Positions 52,420-64,000 are shown, counted from the first letter of the stretch. The stretch is DNA of 64,000 nt from Mantis religiosa (GCA_030765055.1 CM060953.1:179406709-179470708); one strand, 5' to 3'. A program made the numbers and translations. The notes: generated from the sequence alone by a model not told the origin.

Positions 52420-53433
52420 AAACATACAAGATATTTTTTTTTTCAGAATTTTTATCTTTCAACATAGTCTCCTTGTAACTCTACACACTTCTCCCAGCGA
52501 TGCTCTTATCTCTGTAACCCGTCCAAATAGCACACGGCGTTTTTCTGTACAAAATAATTGTTCACGAGAGTGATTACCTCTTCATTTGACGAAAATCTCT
52601 GTCCTCCGAACACAATTTTTAGATGAGGGAACAAAAAGAAGTCGCTTGGGGCTAGATCTGATGGTCAAGCAGTTCAAACCGTAATTCGTGGATTTTCGCC
52701 ATTGCAACCGCTGAGGTGTGAGACGGTGCCTTGTCTTGCTGAAACAGGATTTTCTTCTTCTGCAAATGTCGCCGGTTTTTTGGCGAGTTCTACCTTCAGC
52801 TTGTCAAGTAATGATGTGTAGTATGTTCCTGTAAAGGTTTTCATTTTTGAAGATAATCGATTAAAATAATTCCACTTTGTAGTCCACAAATTGGTCTGTA
52901 TTTTTGTTTCGGGCGTAAAATGGTGTATCCAAGTTTCATCTACAGTAATTAATGGGCGCCAAAACTCCGATTTATTGCGCCTAAACTGCGCCAACAGAGC
53001 GTTGGAAATGTTCATTCGAACATGATTTTGGTCTAACGTGAGCAAAAGCGGCATCCAACGTGTGGTCAGCTTACTCATGTCTAAATGTTGATTTAATATG
53101 ACAAACACGTTCTTTTGACATGTTCATAGCCTCTGCTAGCTCTCTCACTTTAACTCCGCGGTCGTCTAACACCATTTGGTGAACATTGGCGATGTTTTGG
53201 TGGGTAGTTGTAGTTTCTGGACGTCCCGGACGTTCATCGTCTCCCAAGCCCTTGCGGCAACGTTTTAACACAACTGCCCAAAATTTCACTGTGGTAAATG
53301 ATGGTGCGGAGTCCCCATACACAGAATCCAACTCATCTTTGATTTGCGTAGACTTATTGCCTTTCAAAAAGAAATACTTAATGACAGCCCCATACTCGAT
53401 TTTGTCTATTTTCATAAAAGCGCTCTCATCCAC
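52420..53433 (-). pseudogene. Mariner transposase, nearly full length, frameshifted
   Basis: From the ATG at 53433 the frame reads IEYGAVIKYFFLKGNKSTQI, FTTVKFWAVVLKRCRKGLGD, DDERPGRPETTT and VRELAEAMNMSKERVCHI, all mariner helix-turn-helix features. A second frame (53108-52674) has RRNKSEFWRPLITVDETWIH (first Asp) and, from about 52760 on, FQQDKAPSHTSAVAMAKIHE (second Asp). The third-Asp region is frameshifted near 52660. The end reads KNAVCYLDGLQR, a stop, then EHRWEKCVELQGDYVE. At least three disabling changes. The final segment is the source of the adjacent array. Confidence 0.9.
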
Positions 53434-53456
53434 TCACTCAAAACGACTGTTACATA

Positions 53457-56400
53457 ACTATTTGGACGGGTTACAGAGATGGTAGCATTGCTGGGAGAAG
53501 TGTGTAGAGTTACAAGGAGGCTATGTTGAAAAACGTCGAGTACTATTTGGACGGGTTACAGAGATGGGAGCATCGCTGGGAGAAGTGTGTAGAGTTACAA
53601 GGAGGCTATGTTGAAAAACGCCGAGTACTATTTGGACGGGTTACAGAGATGAGAGCATCGCTGGGAGAAGTGTGTAGAGTTACAAGGAGACTATGTTGAA
53701 AAACGTCGAGTACTATTTGGACGGGTTACAGAGATGGTAGCATTGCTGGGAGAAGTGTGTAGAGTTACAAGGAGGCTATGTTGAAAAACGTCGAGTACTA
53801 TTTGGACGGGTTACAGAGATGGTAGCATTGCTGGGAGAAGTGTGTAGAGTTACAAGGAGGCTATGTTGAAAAACGCCGAGTACTATTTGGACGGGTTACA
53901 GAGATGGTAGCATCGCTGGGAGAAGTGTGTAGAGTTACAAGGAGATTATGTTGAAAAAGGCCGAGTACTATTTGGACGGGTTACAGAGATGGGAACATCG
54001 CTGGGAGAAGTGAGTAGAGTTACAAGGAGAGTATGTTGAAAAAGGCCGAGTACTATTTGGACGGGTTACAGAGATGGGAACATCGCTGGGAGAAGTGAGT
54101 AGAGTTACAAGGAGATTATGTTGAAAAAGGCCGAGTACTATTTGGACGGGTTACAGAGATGGGAACATCGCTGGGAGAAGTGAGTAGAGTTACAAGGAGA
54201 GTATGTTGAAAAACGCCGAGTACTATTTGGACGGGTTACAGAGATGGGAGCATCGCTGGGAGAAGTGTGTAGAGTTACAAGGAGACTATGTTGAAAAAGG
54301 CCGAGTACTATTTGGACGGGTTACAGAGATGGGAGAAGTGTTTAGAGTTACAAGGAGACTATGTTGAAAAAGGCCGAGTACTATTTGGACGGGTTACAGA
54401 GATGGGAACATCGCTGGGAGAAGTGAGTAGAGTTACAAGGAGAGTATGTTGAAAAACGCCGAGTACTATTTGGACGGGTTACAGAGATGGGAGCATCGCT
54501 GGGAGAAGTGTGTAGAGTTACAAGGAGAGTATGTTGAAAAACGCCGAGTACTATTTGGACGGGTTACAGAGATGGGAGCATCGCTGGGAGAAGTGTGTAG
54601 AGTTACAAGGAGACTATGATGAAAAACGCCGAGTACTATTTGGACGGGTTACAGAGATGGGAACATCGCTGGGAGAAGTGTGTAGAGTTACAAGCAGACT
54701 ATGTTGAGAAACGCCGAGTACTATTTGGACGGGTTACAGAGATGAGAACATCGCTGAGAGAAGTGTATAGAGTTACAAGGTGACTATGTTGTAAAACGCC
54801 GAGTACTATTTGGACGGGTTACAGAGATGGGAGCATCGCTGGGAGAAGTGTATAGAGTTACAAGGTGACTATGTTGAAAAACGCCGAGTACTATTTGGAC
54901 GGGTTACAGAGATGGGAGCATCGCTGGGAGAAGTGTGTAGAGTTACAAGGAGACTATGTTGAAAAACGCCGAGTACTATTTGGACGGGTTACAGAGATGG
55001 GAACATCGCTGGGAGATGTGTGTAGAGTTACAAGGAGACTATGTTGAAAAACGCCGAGTACTATTTGGACGGGTTACAGAGATGGGAACATCGCTGGAAG
55101 AAGTGTGTAGAGTTACAAGGAGACTATGTTGAAAAACGCCAAGTACTATTTGGACGGGTTACAGAGATGAGAACATCGCTGGGAGAAGTGTGTAGAGTTA
55201 CAAGGCGACTATGTTGAAAAACGCCGAGTACTATTTGGACGAGTTACAGAGATGGGAACATCGCTGGAAGTAGTGTGTAGAGTTACAAGGAGACTATGTT
55301 GAAAAACGCCGAGTACTATTTGGACGGGTTACAGAGATGGGAACATCGCTGGAAGAAGTGTGTAGAGTTTCAAGGAGACTATGTTGAAAAACGCCAAGTA
55401 CTATTTGGACGGGTTACAGAGATGAGAACATCGCTGGGAGAAGTGTGTAGAGTTACAAGGCGACTATGTTGAAAAACGCCAAGTACTGTTTGGACGGGAT
55501 ACAGAGATGAGAGCATCGCTGAGAGAAGTGTGTAGAGTTACAAGGAGACTATGTTGAAAAACGTCGAGTACTATTTGGACGGGTTACAGAGATGGAAACA
55601 TCGCTGGGAGAAGTGTGAAGAGTTACAAGGAGACTATGTTGAAAAACGCCGAGTACTATTTGGACGGGTTACAGAGATGGGAACATCGCTGGAAGAAGTG
55701 TGTAGAGTTACAAGGAGACTATGTTGAAAAACGCCAAGTACTATTTGGACGGGTTACAGAGATGAGAACATCGCTGGGAGAAGTGTGTAGAGTTACAAGG
55801 CGACTATGTTGAAAAACGCCGAGTACTATTTGGACGAGTTACAGAGATGGGAACATCGCTGGTGTGTAGAGTGTAGAGTTACAAGGAGACTATGTTGAAA
55901 AACGCCGAGTACTATTTGGACGGGTTACAGAGATGGGAGCATCGCTGGGAGAAGTGTGTAGAGTTCCAAGGAGACTATGTTGAAAAACGCCGAGTACTAT
56001 TTGGACGGGTTAGAGAGATGGGAGTATCGCTTGGGAGAAGTGTGTAGAGTTACAAGGAGACTATGTTGAAAAACGACGGGTAGTATTTGGACGGGTTACA
56101 GAGATGGGAACATCGCTGGGAGAAGTGAGTAGAGTTACAAGGAGAGTATGTTGAAAAACGCCGAGTACTATTTGGACGGGTTAGAGAGATGGGAGTATCG
56201 CTTGGGAGAAGTGTGTAGAGTTACAAGGAGACTATGTTGAAAAACGACGGGTAGTATTTGGACGGGTTACAGAGATGGGAACATCGCTGGGAGAAGTGAG
56301 TAGAGTTACAAGGAGAGTATGTTGAAAAAGGCCGAGTACTGTTTGGACGGGTTACAGAGATGAGAGCATCGCTGGGAGAAGTGTGTAGAGTTACAAGGAG

Positions 56401-59400
56401 ACTATGTTGAAAAAGGCCGAGTACTATTTGGACCGGTTACAGAGATGGGAACATCGCTGGGAGAAGTGTTTAGAGTTACAAGGAGACTATGTTGAAAAAG
56501 GCCGAGTACTATTTGGACGGTTACAGAGATGGGAGAAGTGTTTAGAGTTACAAGGAGACTATGTTGAAAAAGGCCGAGTACTATTTGGACGGGTTACAGA
56601 GATGGGAACATCGCTGGGAGAAGTGAGTAGAGTTACAAGGAGAGTATGTTGAAAAACGCCGAGTACTATTTGGACGGGTTACAGAGATGGGAGCATCGCT
56701 GGGAGAAGTGTGTAGAGTTACAAGGAGAGTATGTTGAAAAACGCCGAGTACTATTTGGACGGGTTACAGAGATGGGAGCATCGCTGGGAGAAGTGTGTAG
56801 AGTTACAAGGAGACTATGATGAAAAACGCCGAGTATTATTTGGACGGGCTACAGAGATGGGAGCATCGCTGGGAGATGTGTATAGAGTTACAAGGTGACT
56901 ATGTTGTAAAACGCCGAGTACTATTTGGACGGGTTACAGAGATGGGAACATCGCTGGGAGAAGTGTGTAGAGTTACAAGCAGACTATGTTGAGAAACGCC
57001 GAGTACTATTTGGACGGGTTACAGAGATGAGAACATCGCTGAGAGAAGTGTATAGAGTTACAAGGTGACTATGTTGTAAAACGCCGAGTACTATTTGGAC
57101 GGGTTACAGAGATGGGAGCATCGCTGGGAAAAGTGTATAGAGTTACAAGGTGACTATGTTGAAAAACGCCGAGTACTATTTGGACGGGTTACAGAGATGG
57201 GAGCATCGCTGGGAGAAGTGTGTAGAGTTACAAGGAGACTATGTTGAAAAACGCCGAGTACTATTTGGACGGGTTACAGAGATGGGAGCATCGCTGGGAG
57301 AAGTGTGTAGAGTTACAAGGAGACTATGTTGTAAAACGCCGAGTACTATTTGGACGGGTTACAGAGATGGGAGCATCGCTGGGAGAAGTGTGTAGAGTTA
57401 CAAGGAGACTATGTTGAGAAACGCCGAGTACTATTAGGACGGGTTACAGAGATGGGAGCTTCGCTGGCAGAAGTGTGTAGAGTTACAAGGAGACTATGTT
57501 GAGAAACGCCGAGTACTATTTGGACGGGTTACAGAGATGGGAGCATCGCTGGGAGAAGTGTGTAGAGTTACAAGGTGACTATGTTGAAAAACGCCGAGTA
57601 CTATTTGGACGGGTTACAGAGATGGGAGCATCGCTGGGAGAAGTGTATAGAGTTACAAGGTGACTATGTTGAAAAACGCCGAGTACTATTTGGACGGGTT
57701 ACAGAGATGGGAGCATCGCTGGGAGAAGTGTGTAGAGTTACAAGGAGACTATGTTGAAAAACGCCGAGTACTATTTGGACGGGTTACAGAGATGGGAGCA
57801 TCGCTGGGAGAAGTGTGTAGAGTTACAAGGAGACTATGTTGAGAAACGCCGAGTACTATTAGGACGGGTTACAGAGATGGGAGCATCGCTGGGAGAAGTG
57901 TGTAGAGTTACAAGGAGACTATGCTGAAAAACGCCGAGTACTATTTGGACGGGTTACAGAGATGGGAGCATCGCTGGGAGAAGTGCGTAGAGTTACAAGG
58001 AGACTATGTTGAAAAACGTCGAGTACTATTTGGACGGGTTACAGAGATGGGAACATCGCTGGTAGAAGTGTGTAGAGTTACAAGGAGACTATGTTGAAAA
58101 ACGCCGAGTACTATTTGGACGGATTACAGAGATGGAAGCATCGCTGGGAGAAGTGTGTAGAGATACAAGGAGACTATGTTGAAAAACGCCGAGTACTATT
58201 TGGAAGGGTTACAGAGATGAGAGCATCGCTGGGAGAAGTGTGTAGAGCTACAAGGAGACTATGTTGGAAAACGCCGAGTACTATTTGGACGTGTTACAGA
58301 GATGGGAGCATCGCTGTGAGAAGTGTGTAGAGTTACAAGGAGACTATGTTGAAAAACTCCGAGTACTATTTGGAAGGGTTACAGAGATGGGAGCATCGCT
58401 GGGGGAAGTGTGTAGAGTTACAAGGAGACTATGTTGAAAAACGCCTAGTACTATTTGGACGGGTTACAGAGATGGGAGCATTGCTGGGAGAAGTGTGTAG
58501 AGTTACAAGGAGACTATGTTGAAAAACGCCGAGTACTATTTGGACGAGTTACAGAGATGGGAACATCGCTGGGAGAAGTGTGTAGAGTTACAAGGAGACT
58601 ATGTTGAAAAACGCCGAGTACCATTTGGACGGGTTACAGAGATGGGAGTATCGCTGGGAGAAGTGTGTAGAGTTACAAGGAGACTATGTTGAAAAACGCC
58701 GAGTACTATTTGGACGGGTTACAGAGATGGGAGCATTGCTGGGAGAAGTGTGTAGAGTTACAAGGAGACTATGTTGAAAAACGCCGAGTACTATTTGGAC
58801 GGGTTACAGAGATGGGAGTATCGCTGGGAGAAGTGTGTAGAGTTACAAGGAGACTATGTTGAAAAACGCCGAGTACTATTTGGACGGGTTACAGAGATGG
58901 GAGCATTGCTGGGAGAAGTGTGTAGAGTTACAAGGAGACTATGTTGAAAAACGCCGAGTACTATTTGGACGGATTACAGAGATGGGAACATCGCTGGGAG
59001 AAGTGTGTAGAGTTACAAGGAGACTATGTTGAAAAACGCCGAGTACCATTTGGACGGGTTACAGAGATGGGAGTATCGCTGGGAGAAGTGTGTAGAGTTA
59101 CAAGGAGACTATGTTGAAAAACGCCGAGTACTGTTTGGACGGGTTACAGAGATGGGAGCATCGCTGGGAGAAGTGTGTAGAGTTACAAGGAGACTATGTT
59201 GAAAAACGCCGAGTACTATTTGGACGGATTACAGAGATGGGAGCACCGCTGGGAGAAGTGTGTAGAGTTACAAAGAGACTATGTTGAAAAACACCGAGTA
59301 CTATTTGGACGGGTTACAGAGATGGGGGCATCACTGGGAGAAGTTTGTAGAGTTACAAAGAGACTATGTTGAAAAACGTCGAGTACTATTTGGACGGGTT

Positions 59401-59713
59401 ACAGAGATGGGAACATCGCTGGGAGAAGTGTGTAGAGTTACAAAGAGACTATGTTGAAAAACGTCGAGTACTATTTGGACGGGTTACAGAGATGGGAACA
59501 TCGCTGGGAGAAGTGTGTAGAGTTACAAGGAGACTATGTTGAAAAACGTCGAGTACTATTTGGACGGGTTACAGAGATGGGAACATCGCTGGGAGAAGTG
59601 TGTAGAGTTACAAAGAGACTATGTTGAAAAACGTCGAGTACTATTTGGACGGGTTACAGAGATGGCAGCATCGCTGGCAGAAGTGTGTAGAGTTAGGAGA
59701 CTATGTTGAAAAA
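53457..59713 (+). repeat. 85-bp tandem array, about 73-74 units, from transposase 3' coding end
   Basis: Each unit is a variant of 'ctatttggacgggttacaga', 'gatgggagcatcgctgggag', 'aagtgtgtagagttacaagg', 'agactatgttgaaaaacgcc', 'gagta'. In one frame it encodes YYLDGLQRWEHRWEKCVE plus LQGDYVEK, the mariner carboxy terminus. Because 85 is not a multiple of three, successive units are read in different frames and a stop appears by the third, so no long protein results. Most units differ by one to a few bases; a few are shorter (near 54330 and 56520). The array is inverted relative to the single unit at about 52458-52545. Confidence 0.97.
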
Positions 59714-59783
59714 TGAAAATAAAATTTCTGAAAAAATGTATTGTATGTTTATTAGGTCTGAAACTTTTCAGACTACCCTCGTA

Positions 59784-60486
59784 CATTTAACGTAATCATA
59801 TTTCTTTTCTTTTAAAATCAAGAGCGCTTTATTAAAGGTATCGTTGTGTTTATTTTTCTTTTGGTAGAGTAAAAATAATCAGCGGTTTTTCTATTATAAC
59901 TAATGGGACAGTACAGCTAAATGACATACCTGTATGTTAGTGATGGATCGAGCTAATGAAATCAGCGAAGTTTAGACGCAAAAACCAAGTCCATATTTTA
60001 TCATTAGACGAACATAGTTTTTCTCGCATCAGAAGGATAAATCATTTTATGAATGGTTCGAGCCATTCTTTAATTTGAATGGCTGCAACTATACGAACGC
60101 GAGGTGATTATCCAATTTAGTGTACGAAACGCTCTAGGCTTTTGGTGAAATAAATTACTGAAGATTAAGATGTAGAGCGTGTTCGTGATTCTTCCTGCAG
60201 AGAGACGAGGTGCTGAAACATGGAAGAGGTCAGGGCACTCACACAAAGGAAAGTGGACTAATTCCTGTACACATGCAGTTTTCCTCACAAAGTGGTTTCA
60301 TGAATATTGTACATTCCTCAGCACTGGCATGCACATTACATACGCTTTGGCAGTGCAAGGCATGCAGCGTATTATGCAAAATATGAAGATCCGCGGGCAA
60401 ACATGGCTGAGTTCCTCCAAACTTACGAGGGAAACACTGCGACGTAAGTGTGGAAGTTGAATCTCTAAAATGCACGTGTTTATGTA
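59784..60486. other. No recognisable gene
   Basis: No motif found. The plus frame at 60179-60460 and the minus frame at 60475-60239 overlap and have no family features. Confidence 0.4.
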
Positions 60487-61680
60487 ATAGTAATTTAGTA
60501 ATAGTAATTTAATAGTAATTTATTTCCTTTTACATCAACAAATGGAAATACAAAATCAAGATTACAATTATAAAATCCATACTGAAATATGCCATATATT
60601 CCTAAATCCTGAAAATCCTATCATGTTATCAATTTCCCCACCATTGAATAATAATTCGGACCCCATACACCTAACCCGAGGTTTTTGTGTATTGGAGGTC
60701 CTCTGCTGCTTTTTACACTTTCTGCCATTTCACCTATCCCTCTCTACATTTTTCTCTTAATTGTTCTTAGCCATCTCTCTTTAACTTTCCCTAAATAATT
60801 CCCTATATTTCTCCTGTTCTTTCCTCCTTTTACTGACAATATTTTTCTAATTACTACTTCACCCCCCAAATTGTCCCATTTTCGTAGCCGGGCCTGCTCT
60901 CTCCATATCTTTGTTTGACTACAGTTTAATATACAATGGAAATCTGCATTCTCTTCTCCACACAATGGACATTTATCTAGCTCCCTCTCTTGACCTATAC
61001 TTTTCAAGTTTCTCACTCCTGTTCTCGCACAAGCAAAACCTTCTCGCCCTAACTTACTACATATATCTATATATCCTTCCCTCCCCCAGGTTGTTTTTAT
61101 TTCTCTATATAATCTCAGTGAGCTTTTGTCACTTGTATTGGCAAAAATGTCTTGTCTGTCAGTATCTTCTAATCTTAGCTTAACTTCTTTCCAGAAGCCT
61201 CTATACCCATACTCTGCATTTATCCAAGAATGACCCATACCTATCTGCTTCAACAAGTCATACATTTTATGTGCCCAAGACCCACCCCAGTTACTTCTCT
61301 TTTGAATATGAAAACATTCTTTAATTATATTGCCATCTTCCAAGTTAGTGATTCTGTATAAATATTTCATTGATATCGACAAGATTTTAATTTTAGTAGA
61401 ATGCCTGCCTAGGTCTTATTGTGCTGCCCCATTAGGTGATGCTATTGGTAATCCCAATATGTATTTACAAAAGGATTTATGCACTCTATCAGTCCCTCTC
61501 CAAGCCTCATCTATTCCCCAAACCTCTGATCTATGTAACATTCTATTTTCTACTACTACCGTATAAATCCTCTCCAACCATTTGACATTTATATCTGGCA
61601 GTTTACTGTAGCAGGATCTTATCACTCTCATGGCCATTCTACCTTTTGCCACAGACAATGTGTTTATGTATATCTGCCTA
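60487..61680 (-). mobile_element. LINE 3' end (ORF2 carboxy terminus) with short-repeat tail
   Basis: Minus-strand LINE relic. Coding runs from about 61680 to 60744, followed by a 3' UTR ending in repeats of a roughly 12-bp AT-rich word ('attactatta', about 60486-60530). Its family differs from the other LINEs in the window. 5'-truncated. Confidence 0.8.
60744..61658 (-). pseudogene. LINE ORF2 carboxy-terminal region with zinc motif
   Basis: The first frame (61658-61416) reads VKWLERIYTVVVENRMLHRS, EVWGIDEAWRGTDRVHKSFC and KYILGLPIASPNGAA. This is the standard 'YG.E.WG....  ..FCK.ILG.P..TPN.A' segment. After a frame change, 61382-60744 is open for 212 codons. It contains LSISMKYLYRITN, WAHKMYDLLKQIGMGHSWIN and the zinc motif CPLCGEENADFHCILNCS (CX2C, H, C), close to the end. 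Two changes disable it. Confidence 0.82.
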
Positions 61681-61929
61681 CTATTTTCTTATAGGAAGTA
61701 CAGAACTCCACCCTAAACATATGAATGAAAAGAAAAATAATTTTAATATATTACTGGCTTTGAAATACTATGAGAAAAACCCTCAATGGCGAATAACGAA
61801 CCAAAAAAGAAAAAACGAACAAAAGATATCTCGGAAACTGCTATTGTCACAGAACATTCTTGAAATGAATTGTGTTTTAAGATATATCTAGTAGTTTTTG
61901 TCATTACGTTTCATTTGCCTCTTACATTT

Positions 61930-62182
61930 TACCCGTTAATGAATTCCTTCCGAATGAAAAGGACCTCCCATATCATTTAAGATTTATATTTCATCATTTT
62001 AGTACTAAACCTTTGATATCTTAACCAAATTTCTTGGCCACTTTTGAGAAAATCAAACAACAGACAGTGGAATTTTCTTGAATTTATTCATCTGGAATTT
62101 ACACATTCGCTCTCGAATACATTCTTAAAAAATATTATTTTTCTCTCCAATTCATCAGGTCTAAAATCTATTTACGTAGGTA
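61930..62182 (+). repeat. 270-bp direct repeat, left copy
   Basis: Matches 63266-63545 in the same orientation. Shared words include 'tttgatatcttaaccaaatt', 'tcttggccacttct' (with T/C variation) and 'ttcttgaatttattcatctg'. It abuts the 1.1-kb repeat. Confidence 0.85.
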
Positions 62183-63264
62183 TCTGTACCCGCAGTTTCA
62201 GGCCGCGATTAGGAGGCGGCGAATAAATCGAAATCAGATAGTTAAAAAAGAAGATAAATTAATAAAAATGCTTTGCTAAACTAACATAAAAATTTTGTTA
62301 TAATAATATAAAATTGGAATGGATAGAGTAATGATTAAAATAGCAGTTGACTTAAAAAATAAGAAGGGAAGAATATAATTTAATATAACATATATACTAG
62401 CATCCGGGCAAGAAAGATAAATATTCTTGTAAAAATCTGTACACGTCGGAGAGACAGGAATGAAAGATTTTTACCTTATTTGTGCTATTAAAAGTTCAAT
62501 GTCTGAGAACTATAGCATACTTCCAGCCAGGAATGTGTTGGAACAAAAGGCTTTCAAAATGCAGTTGAGCATGAACGCTAAAGGGATTTACTTCCCTGAT
62601 TTGATAACGATGTATACCGTTACAAACAACTCAGGGTAGGTTGAACGTCAATGAGTTAGATGAGTTTTGCAAACCAATGCGAAAACTCGAAATAAATGAG
62701 AAACCAATAATAATGTAACATTTGAGAAGGGTGACCCTAGTTTGGTCATATGATAAAGCTAGAGAGGGGGTCAGAACAAGGTTCGAACTGAATCGTGAAG
62801 TAAGAAATACTTACTTAAAAGGTCCTACTACGACGGAAGGGCGTGTTCATGCGCGTTAAGAAGAGGAGCGAAGATTTATAAGTCTGAAATGTAGGAAAGT
62901 TAAGAATAGCACAACCAGCGTAGGTGGAAGCAGCATTAGAAGTTTATTAGAGCAAAGTGGTCACCGTATAAATAAGAAATAGAAACCGCGCGGAAGTAAA
63001 TTTAAAAAAGTAATCCAGAGCTTCAAGTACAATTGAATTTATGTTAGGAATTTTATTAACAGGTGGTCACCCATCCAAGTCGATAAGCAAACTTAGTAGG
63101 AATTAAACCAAATAATTCTGCTACAAACAAAGTGTTATTAATACGATTGACTAGCCAACAACCACCAAAATCCATTTCCTACAACCATACACCTGAGGAT
63201 AAGAGAACTCAGAGCTCCAATTAGAACCCAATCAATTTAACTCTGGTTTTGAGGGTTTGCCGCA
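62183..63264 (-). repeat. 1.1-kb noncoding repeat, copy 2 (possible solo LTR)
   Basis: Reverse-complement counterpart of 32974-34068. Read on the plus strand it begins near 'tgtacccgcagttt' and ends 'gggtttgccgca', so TG and CA ends are again possible. A TATA-like 'gtataaataag' lies at about 62966. On the minus strand it contains 'cgacttggatgggtgaccac' (about 63090-63062), almost identical to the 5S rRNA C box. Unlike copy 1 there is no clean short target duplication; the element lies between diverged 270-bp direct repeats. Confidence 0.8.
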
Positions 63265-63265
63265 C

Positions 63266-63545
63266 TGTCAATGAATTCCTTCTGAATGAAAACGATTTTC
63301 CAAAACATTAAGACCTACATTTCATCATTTTATTACTGAATGTTTGATATCTTAACCAAATTTCTTGGCCACTTCTAAGAAAATCGAACAATCGAACAAT
63401 CGATAGTCATCTGAGAGGTATTTTGGAATAGTAAAATTTTCTTGAATTTATTCATCTGGAATTGACACATTCACACGCACGCGTTCTTAAAAAATATGAC
63501 TTTGCTCCCAAATTCAGCAGCTCTAAAATATATTTACAATGCTAT
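63266..63545 (+). repeat. 270-bp direct repeat, right copy
   Basis: Second copy of 61930-62182, with a small extra segment around 'cgaacaatcgaacaatcga' (63385-63403). Divergence appears substantial, perhaps a fifth of sites by eye. Confidence 0.85.
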
Positions 63546-64000
63546 CTCAATATCAAATTTTTGGATGGAGTTAACACTTCCTCTAATCTATGGGGTTAAT
63601 GGAAGGAACACAAAGTTTAACTCAGCCCCCTCTCTGTTCCACGGAGCTTCTATTGTCTTAGCAGTGTACCGCCGTGAAGTCCGATTATCGGAGGAAGTAC
63701 GGGAATGGCACCACGAATCATAAATTGGCACAATTACATGGTACGTGGTAGAGGAACTAACGATAACGCGATTTAAGACATTATTCGATATTTTTTGTTG
63801 TAAAAGTCGACACAAAATCGTATTCCGCTTCAATATTTTGACAAGTTCGCTCCTCTTAAAGGAAAAATTAAAGGCGAAGTTGTTACCAATAATACTGAAC
63901 GCAGTGCCTGCCAATTTTTCCAAAGATAGCAGTGCACGAGACCAAAAACAAACGAAAAGTCAATACTCCACAGTGAGTAAATGGACAAACGAATTAGCGT
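63546..64000. other. No recognisable gene
   Basis: No motif recognised up to the window end. Confidence 0.35.

Larger units (their letters stand above)
52389..59781 (-). mobile_element. 7.4-kb mariner derivative expanded by an 85-bp array
   Basis: The left end 'cataggtggtctgaaaagtt' and the inverted right end (reverse complement 'cgagggtagtctgaaaagtt') match, with TA outside both (52387-52388, 59782-59783). Next to the left end is the 3' part of a minus-strand mariner transposase. The right end is an inverted copy of that same 3' end, including the coding segment and terminal repeat. The normal 5' terminus is gone: about 20 bp upstream of the transposase start the sequence jumps into the tandem array. 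Mariners are normally about 1.3 kb, so roughly 6.2 kb has been added by amplification. Confidence 0.92.

Noticed and set aside
54865..58330. Many 60-82-codon ORFs inside the 85-bp array
   Set aside because: They are the same transposase segment read through two or three frames before a stop. Near-identical repeats at unit spacing are not separate genes.
53457..59713. CRISPR-like or minisatellite gene array
   Set aside because: There are no unique spacers between the 85-bp units, the units are contiguous, and they derive from adjacent transposase sequence in a eukaryotic transposon.

Overview
This window looks like repeat-rich nuclear DNA from an arthropod, most likely an insect. It is AT-rich and has no operons, ribosome binding sites or dense gene packing. 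It holds many kinds of eukaryotic transposable element: mariner/IS630-type DNA transposons with TA target duplications, hAT and MITE pieces, Jockey-, I- and other-clade LINEs, tRNA-derived SINEs, and solo or rearranged LTRs. A cockroach or termite relative is my guess from the style of the SINE and mariner families. The sequence alone does not prove it. I found no convincing host protein-coding gene; every long open frame is a transposon relic or lies in a tandem repeat.

Layout. 0-10 kb: two copies of a TA-flanked DDE element (2810-3877, 6857-7878), a mariner with very long inverted ends (4512-5793) and a third TA-flanked element with a transposase amino-terminal exon (8622-9661). 10-18 kb: a palindromic LTR element built around a copied initiator-tRNA segment (10705-11439), a Jockey-like LINE, a LINE carboxy-terminal relic, a GC-rich ORF1-only retroelement and a solo LTR. 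18-26 kb: a MITE, a 3.3-kb stretch without recognisable content, a mariner split by a LINE insertion, and a hAT relic. 26-32.3 kb: four mariner relics, one with an in-frame 96/105-bp tandem array, plus a recent tRNA-Glu-type SINE. 33-47.5 kb: a 1.1-kb repeat, a tandem segmental duplication carrying SINEs, LINE fragments, a LINE split by a 0.6-kb palindrome, and an I-clade LINE with RNase H. 48-52 kb: further SINEs, a LINE relic and a solo LTR with a visible core promoter. 52.4-59.8 kb: a 7.4-kb mariner derivative, of which 6.3 kb is an 85-bp tandem array made from the end of its own transposase gene. 60-64 kb: another LINE relic and an inverted copy of the 1.1-kb repeat between 270-bp direct repeats.

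The main result is a shared architecture. Three separate mariners have one end replaced by an inverted copy of the other end, and in two of them a subterminal coding segment has grown into a tandem array. Two retroelement-like insertions are also palindromic. One of these (10705-11439) appears to be an integrated LTR dimer with two U3 ends, in which about 62 nt of the primer tRNA, not the usual 18 or so, was copied into DNA. Boundaries of diverged repeats are approximate. Clade assignments rest on motif recognition without database searches.
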